The notes under the pieces: generated by a model
What the model was told of the DNA's origin: nothing
The model's input: the letters and a program-made list of their open reading frames with translations, nothing else
Databases searched by the model: none
NCBI RefSeq assembly: GCF_046630445.1
Contig: NC_092333.1
Span: 720,246,001-720,310,000, forward strand
Source of the DNA: Rutidosis leptorrhynchoides
Taxonomy: Eukaryota > Streptophyta > Magnoliopsida > Asterales > Asteraceae
Length of the DNA: 64,000 nt
Direction: 5' to 3'
Program-made: the position numbers and the translations under genes
Part shown: positions 23,677-35,800 of the stretch, in pieces
How the letters are laid out: the number at the start of each line of letters is the position of its first letter
Position numbering within the stretch: position 1 is the stretch's first letter

Positions 23677-25056
23677 TTAGGTAGGCGTAGTGGTCGTTGT
23701 TTCTTCCTCGGAATCTGACGTTTCCGGAACCGGGAATAGATGAGGGTGTTTCTTTCGCATTTGATCTTCTATTTCTCAAGTAAACTCGGGTCCCCTTTTG
23801 GCGTTCCAACGGACCTTAACAATCTGGATCCGGCTTTGTTTCAATTCCTTCTCGACGTAGTCCACAATTTCAACCGGTTCCTCCACAAAATGGAGTTTGT
23901 CATTAATAGTAAGTTCCTCGAGAGGAACGACGATATCGGGCTCGGCAAGACATTTCTTCAAGTTAGATACTTGAAAAGTAGGATGGACGGAGCTTAGTTG
24001 AGGCGGAAGATCCAAACGATACGCAACGGTTCCAACACGCTCTAAGATTTCGAAAGGACCAACGTACCGCGGATTTAGTTTCCCACGTTTCCCAAAAAAG
24101 ATGACACCTTTCCAAGGTGCGACTTTTAACATGACGCGGTCACCGACTTGAAATTCGAGGTCTTTGCGTCTTTTGTCGGTATAGCATTTTTGACGACTCC
24201 GGGCCGTCCGAAGCCTATCTCGGATTTGAAGAATCTTCTCGGTGGTTTCGTGAATGAGTTTAGGCCCGGAAATTTGCACGTCACCCACTTCAGCCCAACA
24301 AAGAGGAGAGCGACATTTTCGACCATATAACGCTTCAAAAGGTGCGGCCTTAATACTCGCGTGATAACTATTGTTATAAGAGAACTCGGCGAGAGGTAAG
24401 TGCTTGTCCCAAGCTTTTCCAAAATCAACAACGCAGGCTCGTAACATATCCTCTAAGGTTTGTATTGTACGTTCACTTTGCCCATCAGTTTGGGGATGAT
24501 ATGCGGTGCTCATGTCCAAACGCGTTCCCAACGCTTCTTGTAACGTACGCCAAAATCTAGAAACGAAACGACCATCTCGGTCGGAGATAATCGATAACGG
24601 TACTCCGTGTCGGGCTACAATCTCTTTAATGTAAAGTCGTGCAAGTTTCTCCATTTTGTCGGTTTCTTTCATGGCGAGAAAGTGCGCGGATTTGGTGAGG
24701 CGGTCAACAATGACCCAAATTGTATCATAACCGCCCGACGTTTTCGGTAGTTTGGTGATAAAATCCATCGTGATCCTTTTCCACTTCCATTGCGGGATCT
24801 CGGGTTGTTGAAGTAACCCGGACGGTCTTTGGTGTTCGGCTTTGACTTTAGCGCAAGTCAAACATTTGGCGACGTATCTAGCAACCTCCTTTTTGATGTT
24901 CGGCCACCAATATTGTTCTTTAAGGTCATGGTACATCTTATTGGTGCCGGGATGAATCGAGTATCGCGATTTGTGGGCTTCGTCTAGGATGAGGTTTCGT
25001 AGATCGCCATATCTAGGCACCCAAATTTTTCCGGCGTAATATCGAAGTCCGGTCTC
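23677..25056 (-). pseudogene. pol: Integrase and chromodomain remnant of element B
   Basis: Homologous to the C-terminal third of the A polyprotein. The frame covers the zinc site ([11 protein letters not shown] ... CLTCAK), the catalytic core with Asp, Asp and Glu in the same contexts as A, and the GPY/F region, then hits in-frame stops at the chromodomain, where A reads TWERQD (TGG has become TGA, with a second stop just after). The coding match ends at 25056, where the LTR of element C begins. The part from 25056 down to 24310 is present again at 38758-39504. The RNase H and RT that should lie upstream are absent from the window. Confidence 0.9.
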
Positions 25057-27048
25057 TGATGTTATGCGAGGTGGTATATAAAATAGTTATTATTTTACTA
25101 GGAAAATACTATTAAATACGATACAATTTTACACAAGATATTTATTTATTTATGGAATGGATATACTTAAACCTTGCTACAACACTTATAGGCAGTGTAC
25201 CTAATCGTACAGTAGTGTAGTTTTTAGTAAGTCCGGTTCGTTCCACAGGGAAATCTTTAAACAAAGCTCAACGCTATATTAGTTTACTTTTATAAAAATA
25301 CAAACATATATATAAGTAATATTATTATTATAAAGGGGGGTTTTTACCGTTTAATGACCGGTTTGTCGATTTTAAAACTTTAGTCGCAGTTAAAACCTAA
25401 TGTAAAATATAAAATAAATACAAGACTTAAATTAAAGCGTAAAGTAAATAACGATAATGAAATTGCGAATAATAAAAATGCGATAAAATAAAATTGCGAT
25501 AATTAAAAAGTACGATAATTAAAAGTGCGATTAAATAACAATAAATAAAAGTGCGATAATTAGAAGTGCAATTAAATATAAAATAAAGGAAATTAAATAT
25601 GAAATAAAAGAATTATGCTTATTTAAACTTCCGTAATCATGATGTTTGACGTGTTGATTTTAGTTTTATGCCCATGGGTTAATTGTCCTTTGTCCTGGAT
25701 TATTTAATATGTCCGTCTGGTTTTTGTCCATAACAGTCCATCAGTCATAAATATAAAGTGCAAGTGTCCTTGTCAAATTATTATTATACCCGAAGATAAA
25801 TATTCCAACTAATTGGGGATTCGAATTGTAACAAGGTTTTAATACTTTGTTTAATGAATACACCAGGTTATCGACTGCGTGTAAACCAAGGTTTTACTAC
25901 TTTGTTAACAATTACACCAATTACCCTTGAATGTAATTTCACCCCTGTTTTAATTATTCTAGTGGCTATTAATCCATTCCCGTGTCCGGTTAAATGAACG
26001 ATTATTCGTACATATAAATACCCCGCCCATCGTGTCCGATCGAGTGTATATGGTAATTTATAGGGACGCCCAATTGTAAATCTTTATATTAACATTAACA
26101 AACTTTCATTTAGTTAAACAAATATAAAGCCCATTAATAGCCCATAGTCTAATTTCCACAAGTGTCGTTCTTTTGTCCAAACCCCAATTATGGTACAAAG
26201 CCCAATTACCCAATTTTAGTAATTAGCCCAACATCATGATTACTTCGTTTTAAATAAGCATAATAATAACTTAGCTACGAGACATTAATGTAAAAAGGTT
26301 GAACATAACTTACAATGATTAAAAATAGCGTAGCGTTACACGGACAGAATTTCGACTTACACCCTTACAACATTCGCTAACATACCCTTATTATTAGGAT
26401 TTAAAATTAAAATTAAAATTAAAATATAAATTATATATATATATTACGTATATATTGAGAGAGAGATGAAATAAGATATGAAATTTGATCAGAATTCGGT
26501 TGGCTTTATAGCCAGAGTTGAAAATTGGGGCTCCGCGACTCGCGGAAAAAAACCCCTTCAAACTCCGCGAGTCGCGGAGGATGTATTTACAGCTCACACC
26601 CTTGGAGTTTCTTGCTGCCGACGGTTTTAATAATATATATATAATATATATATAATTAATATAATTAATTATATATTATATTATATTTATATACATAGTT
26701 AACTTGTAATTTTTAGTCGGTTGCGTCGAGCGTTAAGAGTTGACTCTGGTCCCGGTTCCGGATTTTAGAACGTCCTTGCGTACAATTTAATATCTTGTAC
26801 TTTGCGTTTTGAATCTTGTACTTTTGTAATTTCGAGACGTTTCTTATCAATAATTGGAACCTTTTTGATTGTCTTTTGTTCTTTTGAGCTTTTTGGTCGT
26901 TTGCGTCTTCAATTCGTCGAATCTGTCTTTTGTCTTCACCTTTTATTATTTAAACGAATATCACTTGTAAATAGAATAATTGCAACTAAAAGCTTGTCTT
27001 TCTTGAGGAATAATGCTATGAAATATATGTTCGTTTTTAGCATTATCA
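25057..27048 (-). repeat. 3' LTR of element C
   Basis: 1992 bp, plus strand TGATGTTATGCG to GCATTATCA; an identical-length copy lies at 39505-41496. The left limit could be 25060 instead. Contains the TATA box and palindrome pair at 26505-26579 and an AT-rich palindromic run at about 26627-26690. Confidence 0.88.
26505..26579 (-). promoter_or_regulatory. LTR promoter module of element C
   Basis: Minus strand: CTCCGCGAGTCGCGGAG palindromes at 26563-26579 and 26531-26546 (one end base changed), starts 32 bp apart, then after 20 bp a TATAAA box at 26505-26510. The same layout occurs at 31280-31355 in front of ORF1. The duplicate copy is at 40953-41027. Confidence 0.7.
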
Positions 27049-29121
27049 AATATTTCCACACTTGAGCGTTGCTTGTCCTCAAGCAATATTGTCTTGAAAT
27101 ACTAGAATCACTTCTTTATTCTTCACACTTTGTATATCAGTGATTTCTATACGGCGGTATAAACAATGGTAGTAACGATATGGTTTACAGTCCCACATGA
27201 CTATAAAAATTTAGATCCATTAAGGAAATTGGATCTTTATGAAAACATTTGATCTTTTGAAAATTAAATCTAGTTTTTACCCTAGATAAGTTTTCCGGAA
27301 TAACCCTTTACCGGTGTTTGCAAAATATTTTTGTGGGTTTGGTGGGTTTCAGATTTGAAAATTTTAGCTCAAAACTTGCGGTTTTGTGTCACCCACTTGC
27401 TAACCTTGTATTTGGAAAGCAACACGTCCAGTTTACTTGTCCCGTATATTACCTTTCGGCAAACTACCGTCCGGTTGTAAAGGAAAGCGTTGAACAAGCA
27501 ACTGTTTAAGGCAATGTCCCGTGACATGCTTTTGATTATGGTCTATAACGTGTCGGACGCAATTACTATCCTTGGTAGGAGCAATAGTAAAGCTCACCCT
27601 TATAATTTTTCGGTATGGCACAAGGTCCTGTCTTTGACCACTATGCAACCACCGTTCTTACGGTTGACACCCGATTTAGTTCAGGTGACCTAATGAATTC
27701 CAGGTGAATTTCTAGGATTTTACGTTCAATGGTAATGAACGCATTGAAAATAGGTTTTCAGAAAACAAATCGGCTTGTAGTTTTGATCAAAATATTTTCT
27801 CGTTCAAGCTCGAGTTTAGATATCATCGAATTCCATGAGTTTGTAATTCTCAATCTTTAAGGTCAATCTCAAGGATTGAGTAATATCAGGCTTAAAAGCT
27901 GATTTTTAATCTTTAAGGAGATTATCCTTTCTAGGGATCTGATTCATTAGTCTTATCAAGCTAATTTGCACGGTGCCTCCCCATTGTACGAGATAAATCC
28001 TTCTCATGGTTAGGATAAATCTGACCACTTGGCGACCCTGTTTGATGCTGAGGTCCGTGGATTTCCAGCCGATTTTAGAGATGACTTTTCTAGATTTTTC
28101 GTCAACCTACAGCTGGTCTGGACGACAACTTCATGACCTAAATCAAGAAGCGTGTGTCTTTTTCGGAAGACTTTACTTCCTTTTAATGATGGAATTGATT
28201 CATCGTGTAGATCCATCTCTTCTTTTCTTTCATCGGGTAAAACAGTTTAGTTTAGTTCAAAGCAAAAGTATTTTCAGTTATTGGTTACAGATATATGTGA
28301 CATATGTTTAAAATAACTTGGTAAATTTTCCCACACTTGGCTTTTATTTTCCTTTTTATCGTCCTCTATTCCATTTTAAATGAATTTTAACATTTTAGTT
28401 TGTTTCTCAATTTATGTCCTTTCCGAGGTAACAATAATTTCGGTGTTAAAACCTAGTTTTATCGTTCATAAATATGTATAAACATGATTTGAATTCATTT
28501 AATTGAAAATTTTTACTAGAATTGGGTAGTCAGTATATAAGACTAGGGCTGTTCTTTTTTATCAGAGAGCACTAGATTCTAATACAACTACTGCTTTACT
28601 AGTATTTTTAATGGTAACCAAGTGTATAAAGTAAAAAATTTTAAAATCCGAAAGAATTTAACCCCTTCCCACACTTAAGATCTTGCAATGCCCTCATTTG
28701 CAAGAAATCAGTAACAATTTAAATTATTGAGGGTGATTTGTGTGAAAATGATTAAATTTTTACCAAAGTTTCCAAATATATTGGCGTTTGTTTGCTGAAT
28801 GATAAATGGTGCACATCATTTGTTCATTCCGTCTTGTTGTTATTTCACATATATTTTGCATCTTGTCGTCAAAATTAGTTGCTTTTGCTGAACTTAATGC
28901 CAGTCTTTGAAAATGCGTTGTTTTACCCTGTTGTGTACATAAGATAAACTGCAAACATATATACATATTTTTGAAGTTTGGTTTATTACCCCACATTCAA
29001 AAATTATTAAAATCTAAGAATAAAAGTTAGATAATTATAAAAATGATTACAATATTAACAAAAATATTAAATGTATCAATAATTACAAATTACAAAATAA
29101 AAAAAAATAATAATAAGTAAA
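27049..29121 (-). other. 3' UTR of element C with polypurine tract
   Basis: Non-coding. The polypurine tract (27049-27066) reads AGTGTGGAAATATT on the minus strand against the LTR; the duplicate copy has GTGTGGGAATATT. Related purine motifs AAGTGTGGGAA occur at 28328-28340 and 28666-28677. The short frames here are not supported as genes; they recur in the duplicate only because the DNA is duplicated. Confidence 0.7.
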
Positions 29122-31145
29122 CTAAGGATGATATTGGTACCAATAGGGGTTCCACGCATAACCATAAGTGCTATAGAATGCTTCGGCAGGGTCATACGTA
29201 GGATATGGTGGCTGCATCTCTATCGACCAAGGAGGGAAGACGGGTTTCGGTGTAGGAATATAGTTTCTACCTATATGTTGGCAATGCGCTATGATCTGGT
29301 TCTGATGAACTTGCCAATCTTCAAATGCTCTCTGTCTAGCATTTTCGTATTCCTGAGAAGCTATAAACCTATGCATTTCTTGCATCTCATTCCCCCCTCC
29401 TACATTACCTTGTTCCTGGTTTCTCTCCACCTGTGGATGTCTACCATGGTATCGTACTGCGGCGTTATTTCGCCGCTTCAAAACTTTCGCACCATGGTAT
29501 ACATTTAAACCTATAGTGTCGCGGGGTTCCGGCTCTTCTAGTAATAATCCCCCCCGACTTATATCCACACCGAGATATTCACCAATCAAAGTAATAAAAA
29601 TACCACCTCCTATTATGCTATGTGGTCGCATCCCCCGAACCATAGCTGATAAATAATAACCCACACAATATGGTATACTTACAGTGCTCTGTGGGTCTCG
29701 AATACACATATGGTAAAACAAATCTTGTTCATTTACCTTTTCTTTGTTTTTACCCCTTTGTGTAATCGAATTAGCTAAAAACCTATGTATTACTCTTAAT
29801 TCGGCTCTATCTATATCCAAATAAGAGTAGTTTCCCCCTTTGAAACGGTGATGGCTTGTCATTTGACTCCACACACCGTGTGTATCAAAATTCTCATCTA
29901 TCCTTCTACCGTTTAGTATCAATCCTCTACAATCGGCAGACGCTAACTCCTCAGGCGTATATATACGTAAAGCCTGAGCCATGTCCAGTAAAGACATGTG
30001 GCGCATCGAACCGCCTAACAAAAATCTAATAAAAGAATGATCGGTTAAACTAGCTACCCGATCATTCAACTCTATACTACATAACAACTCTTCACACCAT
30101 ACTTTATATACAGGTCTGCGTATGGTGAATAAACATATCCAGTCATTAAAAGAAGAATTACCATACCTCTGTACAAGTAATTCCCTAATTGGCCCGGCCA
30201 ATTCTACAGCTTCTAAGGGTCCCCATTCTATGACCCTCGGTACCTCAACAACCTTAGAGTGAAGAGTATGCAAACCCCGTTGATATTTTGGATAATCTAT
30301 CCAAAGTCTGTCAAATCTCAGGTTCGGGTGCAATTCTTCCAAATGCATATCGGAAAAGGTCATGACTGGATGAGGTACATCCTGCTTGTAGTAGTTATCC
30401 ACCTCCTGTTGTTCCAAGTTCTCAGCAGGAGCATGGCGGGCTTGGGATGAAGATTCACCCCTTTCATTCTGCAAAACACATCAAACACAAATTTTGTGCA
30501 TCCAAATATGCATTAGTGTCAGCAAAATCATCAATCAAAATAATTACAATGACATTATCAATTTATATCAAACTTAAGCTTATTTTCACATTTTTATCAA
30601 ATCTACACTTTTTCAAATAAGCATATACGAAAATTTTCGCCAAGTTCATAAGCATTCAACTCAAATAACATGTCAAAATAATCATTACTAGCAATTAAAC
30701 AAGTCTCAAATGGCATTATCTTTCAAAAATCAAGTTCATGAATTTTGGACTTGAAAAAGTCCACTTTAATTCTCAAAATCATGTTTAGGCTCAAAGTTTG
30801 GATCATTTAACTACCTAGACATGTTACACTACTCAATTTAGCAACAATTCATGACAAAAATCGGCCATAACCTGTTTATATCAAAAAGCCCCAAATTGCT
30901 CAAGAACACAAACCCTAGATTATTCAAAATTTGAAGTTTAAGGCTTCTAATCATGTTAAACAGCATCAATCTAGGTTATACAAGCATAATACATAAACAA
31001 TTTAAGTCTAATTACACTAAAAAGCATCAAAATTAAATTGGAGAAAAAATAGCTCAAGAACACCAAAATTCGGATTAAATGGTGTTTAGGTGTAGAAATT
31101 TACCGTTTTTCTTGAGAAATTCTTAGATAGCATCCTTCTCAACAT
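29122..31145 (-). CDS. ORF1 (env-position gene) of element C, two exons, about 462 aa
   Basis: Exon 2 is the long open frame ending at 29122. Its apparent first codon upstream of 30468 is not ATG, and directly before it lies a T-rich acceptor ending TTTTGCAG (AG at 30469-30470). Upstream, an ATG at 31145 opens 14 codons ending at 31104, followed by the donor GTAAAT; the 635-bp intron (30469-31103) joins the two in phase 0. The product resembles the Athila ORF-1 family (Pfam ATHILA), as judged from motifs such as FIRFLLGG, RHMSLLDMAQAL, RVIHRFLANSI and a Gly-rich GGGIF segment. I see no signal peptide or convincing membrane span, so an envelope role is not supported. Function is unknown. A TATA box at 31280-31285 could drive it separately from the LTR. 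The splice model is inferred from sequence only. Confidence 0.7.
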
Positions 31146-31279
31146 GATTTTAGCAAAAAATTTGGTGATTAACGGTTAAAAATTGGGATTTTTGGGGGTG
31201 ATTTTCGGGTTTTTTCGGGTGCAGTTTCGCAGTATTTTTGCTGTGTTTTGTGTGGGAGAGTGAACTGATCGTTCAGCTC

Positions 31280-31355
31280 TTTATATTTTTTTTCTGTAAT
31301 TTGGTCCCTCCGCGACTCGCGGAGATTTAGGCTCCAAACTCCGCGAGTCGCGGAG
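31280..31355 (-). promoter_or_regulatory. Internal promoter module before ORF1 of element C
   Basis: Minus strand: CTCCGCGAGTCGCGGAG at 31339-31355 and 31308-31324, starts 31 bp apart, then after 22 bp a TATAAA box (31280-31285). Downstream is an A/C-rich leader and the ORF1 start at 31145. Palindrome identity and spacing match the LTR promoter module at 26505-26579. Confidence 0.65.
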
Positions 31356-31359
31356 TTTG

Positions 31360-31362
<3 letters not shown>

Positions 31363-31390
<28 letters not shown>
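31363..31390. repeat. Poly-T run (poly-A on minus strand)
   Basis: About 28 T residues just upstream of the palindrome pair of the internal promoter; could be a nucleosome-excluding tract. Confidence 0.85.
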
Positions 31391-31395
<5 letters not shown>

Positions 31396-32275
31396 CATTA
31401 ACTTTTGAAAACAATTAAGAAATTAATTTTAAAATTTTGTTTCCCTTGTTATTTAGGACGAGGTCGTTTCGGATCGATGTCCTAGTCCGTCCTTCGACAA
31501 AATTTTAAAATTTGTCTTTTTGTAGCGATTGTTTTAAAAGCTAAGATTTTTGGGTTTTTTAATGTTTTTGGCATACTTTAAATCAATAAGATTAAAAATA
31601 ATGATAATAAAAGTTCTCGTCCCTTCCTTGGGTAAAGCAATTTCGGTTCAAAGACCTAGTCTTCAACTTACGACGAATTTTAAAAATCATATTTTTAACT
31701 TAATGAGATAAAGTAAATTTTTGTTTTTAAATTCACACAACTTAAATATAAAATTCAAAATTAAAAATTAAAAATTAAAAATTCACACCAAACTTAATTT
31801 AAAAATTCATATTATAAATTCATACCAAACTTATATTAATTTTTCAAATATTTACAATTTTAAATATATTGTTTTTACAAAGTTTACAATATTAATTTAA
31901 GATTTAAATATTAATTTTAAAAACATGGTAAAAATAAAATTAAAAATCTTTTTGTCTTTTTATCCCACTTTAATCAATCAAATATTATCAAAAATATGCG
32001 CCCCTCTTTTCAGTAAAGTAATTTCGGTTCCAAGACCTAATTTAACTCATGACGAATTTTTGAAATATTTTGGGTTGATTGATTAAAGATATTTATACCT
32101 TAAGAATAAACGTTAAATTTCGCAGTGATGTAATAAATTTTTGAATGATATCAATAATTTCGGTCGCCAAACCTAATTTTATTTAATACCAATTTAATAC
32201 TTTTTAGCGAACAAATTAGCGTTTATTATCAAAAGGTTAAAAATAAAAATAAAAATAAAAACTGTACAGACATAC
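31391..32275 (-). other. Intergenic region of element C between zinc-knuckle ORF and ORF1 promoter
   Basis: Very AT-rich with no supported ORF. Three similar blocks carry the phrase AATTTCGGT near GACCTA (around 31640-31665, 32022-32042, 32157-32180), suggesting old internal repetition. At its right edge is the donor CAG/GTATGT (exon end 32276). Confidence 0.55.
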
Positions 32276-32291
32276 CTGTTAAATAGATTTC

Positions 32292-32708
32292 TTAGTTATA
32301 TGATCTATTCCATTCATAAGATAGTCGGTTTAATTGGTTTTCCATGGCTGCATAGGCGTAACCTCGAGCATTCATTGTCTTTTCTTCTAAACATATGAAC
32401 GGTCCGTCTCTGCATAAAGTAACAAATTCGGTATTTGAATAGGTTTGATTATTTGAACATTTACCTCCATGTGACCATTTTCCGCATTTGTGACATCGTT
32501 CTAGGTGTCGTGCTCTTCTTTTCGCTGCGGATTTTGATTTTCCTTTACCAAATTGTAACTTATTATCTTCGCATCTGGATCCTTTTCTAACTCCGTCCAT
32601 TCTTTCTCTGATTACTGATACTAATTCACTCGGTAGTATGTCATTATTTCTTTTAGTGATCAAAGCGTGTAGCTTTAGACCATGGTTTAGTTCACAGGCA
32701 GTCTTCAT
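32292..32708 (-). CDS. Zinc-knuckle ORF downstream of pol in element C (138 aa)
   Basis: ATG at 32708. A basic middle (GKGKSKSAAKRRARHLER) leads into a Cys/His knuckle variant CHKCGKWSHGGKC (C-X2-C-X4-H-X3-C) at about residues 72-84, suggesting a nucleic-acid-binding protein. The ORF looks like an internal exon: a T-rich acceptor ending TTTTTTTAG lies 12 bases upstream of the ATG (AG at 32720-32721), and a strong donor CAG/GTATGT lies 16 bases after the stop. It may be translated from a spliced subgenomic RNA. It stands between gag-pol and ORF1 and is not part of the gag-pol frame, which already has its own knuckle. I do not recognise a named family. Confidence 0.6.
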   Translation of the reverse strand: MKTACELNHGLKLHALITKRNNDILPSELVSVIRERMDGVRKGSRCEDNKLQFGKGKSKSAAKRRARHLERCHKCGKWSHGGKCSNNQTYSNTEFVTLCRDGPFICLEEKTMNARGYAYAAMENQLNRLSYEWNRSYN

Positions 32709-32879
32709 TTCGTAAAAACCTAAAAAAATAAAAATTCAGAATGGGGGGAGAAGACTAGTTCTTTAGGGTCTGCTAGGGAAAGACCATACATGTTCCATTT
32801 TCGAGAACTACACGAAAACAGACAATCTAACTCTAACAGAAATACATATTATCCTTTAAAGACTTTATTCTCCCCACAC

Positions 32880-35800
32880 TTAGTTAGCTGTGGTGTCGAA
32901 ATTGTGATTAACTTCGTTGTCGACTTCCATCGGACCATGTATGTAATGTTTAACTCTGTGACCATTAACTTTAAATTCAATCCCATTTGAATTTATCAAT
33001 TCTATCGTTCCGTATGGGAAAACTCTTTTGACTATGAATGGTCCAGACCATCTTGATTTCAATTTTCCAGGAAATAGCTTGAATCGTGAATTGAAAAGAA
33101 GAACTCTGTCTCCTTCTTTAAATTCTTTTGAACTTCTGATTCTTTTATCATGCCATTTCTTCGTTCTTTCTTTATAGATTAACGAATTTTCGTATGCTTC
33201 ATGTCTTAATTCTTCTAATTCGTTTAGTTGACTTAATCGTAGACGTCCGGCTTCATGTAAATCAAGATTACATGTCTTCAAAGCCCAAAATGCTTTGTGT
33301 TCAATTTCTACTGGAAGATGACATGCTTTTCCATAAACAAGTCTAAAAGGTGTGGTTCCAATTGGAGTTTTGTAGGCTGTTCTAAAAGCCCAGAGTGCAT
33401 CCTCCAATTTAATGGACCATTCCTTCGGATTTGATCCTACGGTTTTCTCTAGAATACGTTTTAAAGCTCGGTTGGTATTTTCAACTTGTCCACTTGTTTG
33501 TGGATGATATGCGGTGGAGATTTTATGAGTTACTCCATATCTTTTAAGAACTTTCTCAAGTTGATTATTACAGAAATGAGTTCCCCGATCACTTATTAAA
33601 GCTTTCGGTGTTCCAAACCTTGCAAAAAGACGTTTTAAAAAGTTGACTACAACTCGTGCATCGTTAGTTGGGAGAGCTTGTGCTTCCGCCCATTTAGATA
33701 CATAATCAATGGCTACGAGTATATATAAATTATTATGAGATTTTGGAAATGGACCCATAAAGTCAATACCCCAAATGTCAAATACTTCACATACTTGGAT
33801 GACATTTTGTGGCATTTCATCACGTTGACTTATTTTTCCGGTCCTTTGACATGCATCACAGGATTTGCAAAGAAGGTGTGCGTCTTTGTAAATTGTAGGC
33901 CAATAGAATCCAGCTTCATAAACTTTTCTTGCTGTTAGTTGAGGCCCATAATGCCCTCCTGTTGGTCCTGTGTGACAATGGTTTAATATTTTACTAGCTT
34001 CATCTCCAAATACACATCGGCGTATTATTCCATCGGGACAACTTTTAAACAAATGTGGATCTTCCCAGAAATAGTGTTTTATATCACTGAAGAATTTCTT
34101 TCGTCTTTGGTACGATAATCCTTTTTCAAGGAATCCACAAACTAAGTAGTTTGCATAGTCTGCAAACCATGGGATTTCTTTATAATCTATCTTCAATAGA
34201 TATTCATCAGGAAAGTTGTCTTGTATGGCCGATTCATTTAGAACTTCTAATTCGGGATTTTCAAGACGAGAAAGATGATCAGCGGCGAGATTTTCTGCTC
34301 CTCTTTTATCTCGGATTTCAATATCAAACTCTTGTAAGAGTAAGATCCAACGGATTAATCTTGGTTTAGCATCTTGTTTTGAAAATAGGTATCTAAGAGC
34401 AGAATGGTCGGTATAGACCACCGTTTTTGCTAGAACGAGATATGATCGAAATTTGTCAAAAGCAAAGACAATAGCAAGGAGTTCTTTTTCAGTAGTTGTA
34501 TAGTTCGTTTGTGCTCCTTGTAATGTCTTACTAGCATAATATATAGGTTGAAATCGTTTTTCAATCCTTTGTCCTAAAACGGCTCCCATTGCAAAATCAC
34601 TTGCATCGCACATTAGTTCAAATGGTAGATTCCAATTTGGTGTTATCATGATCGGTGCATTAGTGAGTTTTTCTTTAAGAATATTAAAAGATTTGATACA
34701 CTCATCTGAAAAGATGAATGGCGCATCCTTTTCTAGGAGTTTATTCATAGGAGTGGCAATTTTAGAAAAATCTTTTATGAAACGTCGGTAAAAACCGGCA
34801 TGCCCTAGAAAACTCCTAACTCCTCTAACATTGGTGGGATGTGGAAGTTTAGCAATTACATCTACTTTAGCTCTATCCACTTCAATTCCTTCTTTTGAAA
34901 TTTTATGTCCAAGAACGATGCCTTCTTTAACCATGAAATGGCATTTCTCCCAATTAAGTACTAGATTTGATTTTTCGCATCTAATTAGCATTCGTTCCAG
35001 ATTAACTAGACATGATTTAAATGTATCACCGAAGACTGAAAAGTCATCCATGAATACTTCCATGCATTCTTCTATCATGTCATGAAAAATCGCCATCATA
35101 CACCTTTGAAAGGTTGCAGGGGCGTTGCAAAGTCCAAATGGCATTCTTTTGTAAGCAAAAGTACCATAAGGGCACGTGAATGTGGTTTTCTCTTGATCTT
35201 CGGGTGCTATTGGAATTTGAAAATATCCGGAAAATCCATCTAGAAAACAATAGTAACTATTTCCGGCTAATCTTTCCAACATTTGATCTATGAAAGGTAA
35301 GGGAAAGTGATCTTTTCTGGTGGCGTCATTTAATTTTCTATAATCAATACATACACGCCATCCTGTTACAGTCCTAGTAGGAATAAGCTCATTTTTCTCA
35401 TTTGTAATGACAGTCATGCCACCCTTCTTAGGTACGCATTGAACTGGGCTTACCCATGGACTATCAGAAATTGGATAAATTAAACCTGCATCTAGCAGTT
35501 TAATAATCTCTTTCTTAACTACATCTTGCATATTAGGATTTAGTCTTCGTTGGCGTTGCACATACGTTTTATGACCTTCTTCCATAAGGATTTTATGTGT
35601 GCAATACGAAGGACTTATTCCTTTAATATCATGAATCTTCCATGCAATGGCTGGTTTATGAGCTTTCAACACAGAAATGAGTTGTGATTTCTCATTTTCA
35701 GTAAGAGAAGACGATATTATTACAGGTAATTCAGATTCACCATGTAAATAAGCGTATTCCAAATGGTTTGGAAGTGGCTTTAACTCTAATTTCGGAGGTT

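Larger units (their letters stand above)
24310..30632. repeat. Segmental duplication, copy 1 (6323 bp)
   Basis: Matches 38758-45080 at a constant offset of 14448 with no net indel; about eleven substitutions counted by eye. It spans B integrase, the whole C 3' LTR, the C 3' UTR and exon 2 of C ORF1, so it crosses an element boundary and cannot be a transposition product. Confidence 0.95.

Noticed and set aside
29122-30468. Calling ORF1 a viral envelope gene
   Set aside because: Position fits, but I see no signal peptide, fusion-like segment or clear transmembrane span.
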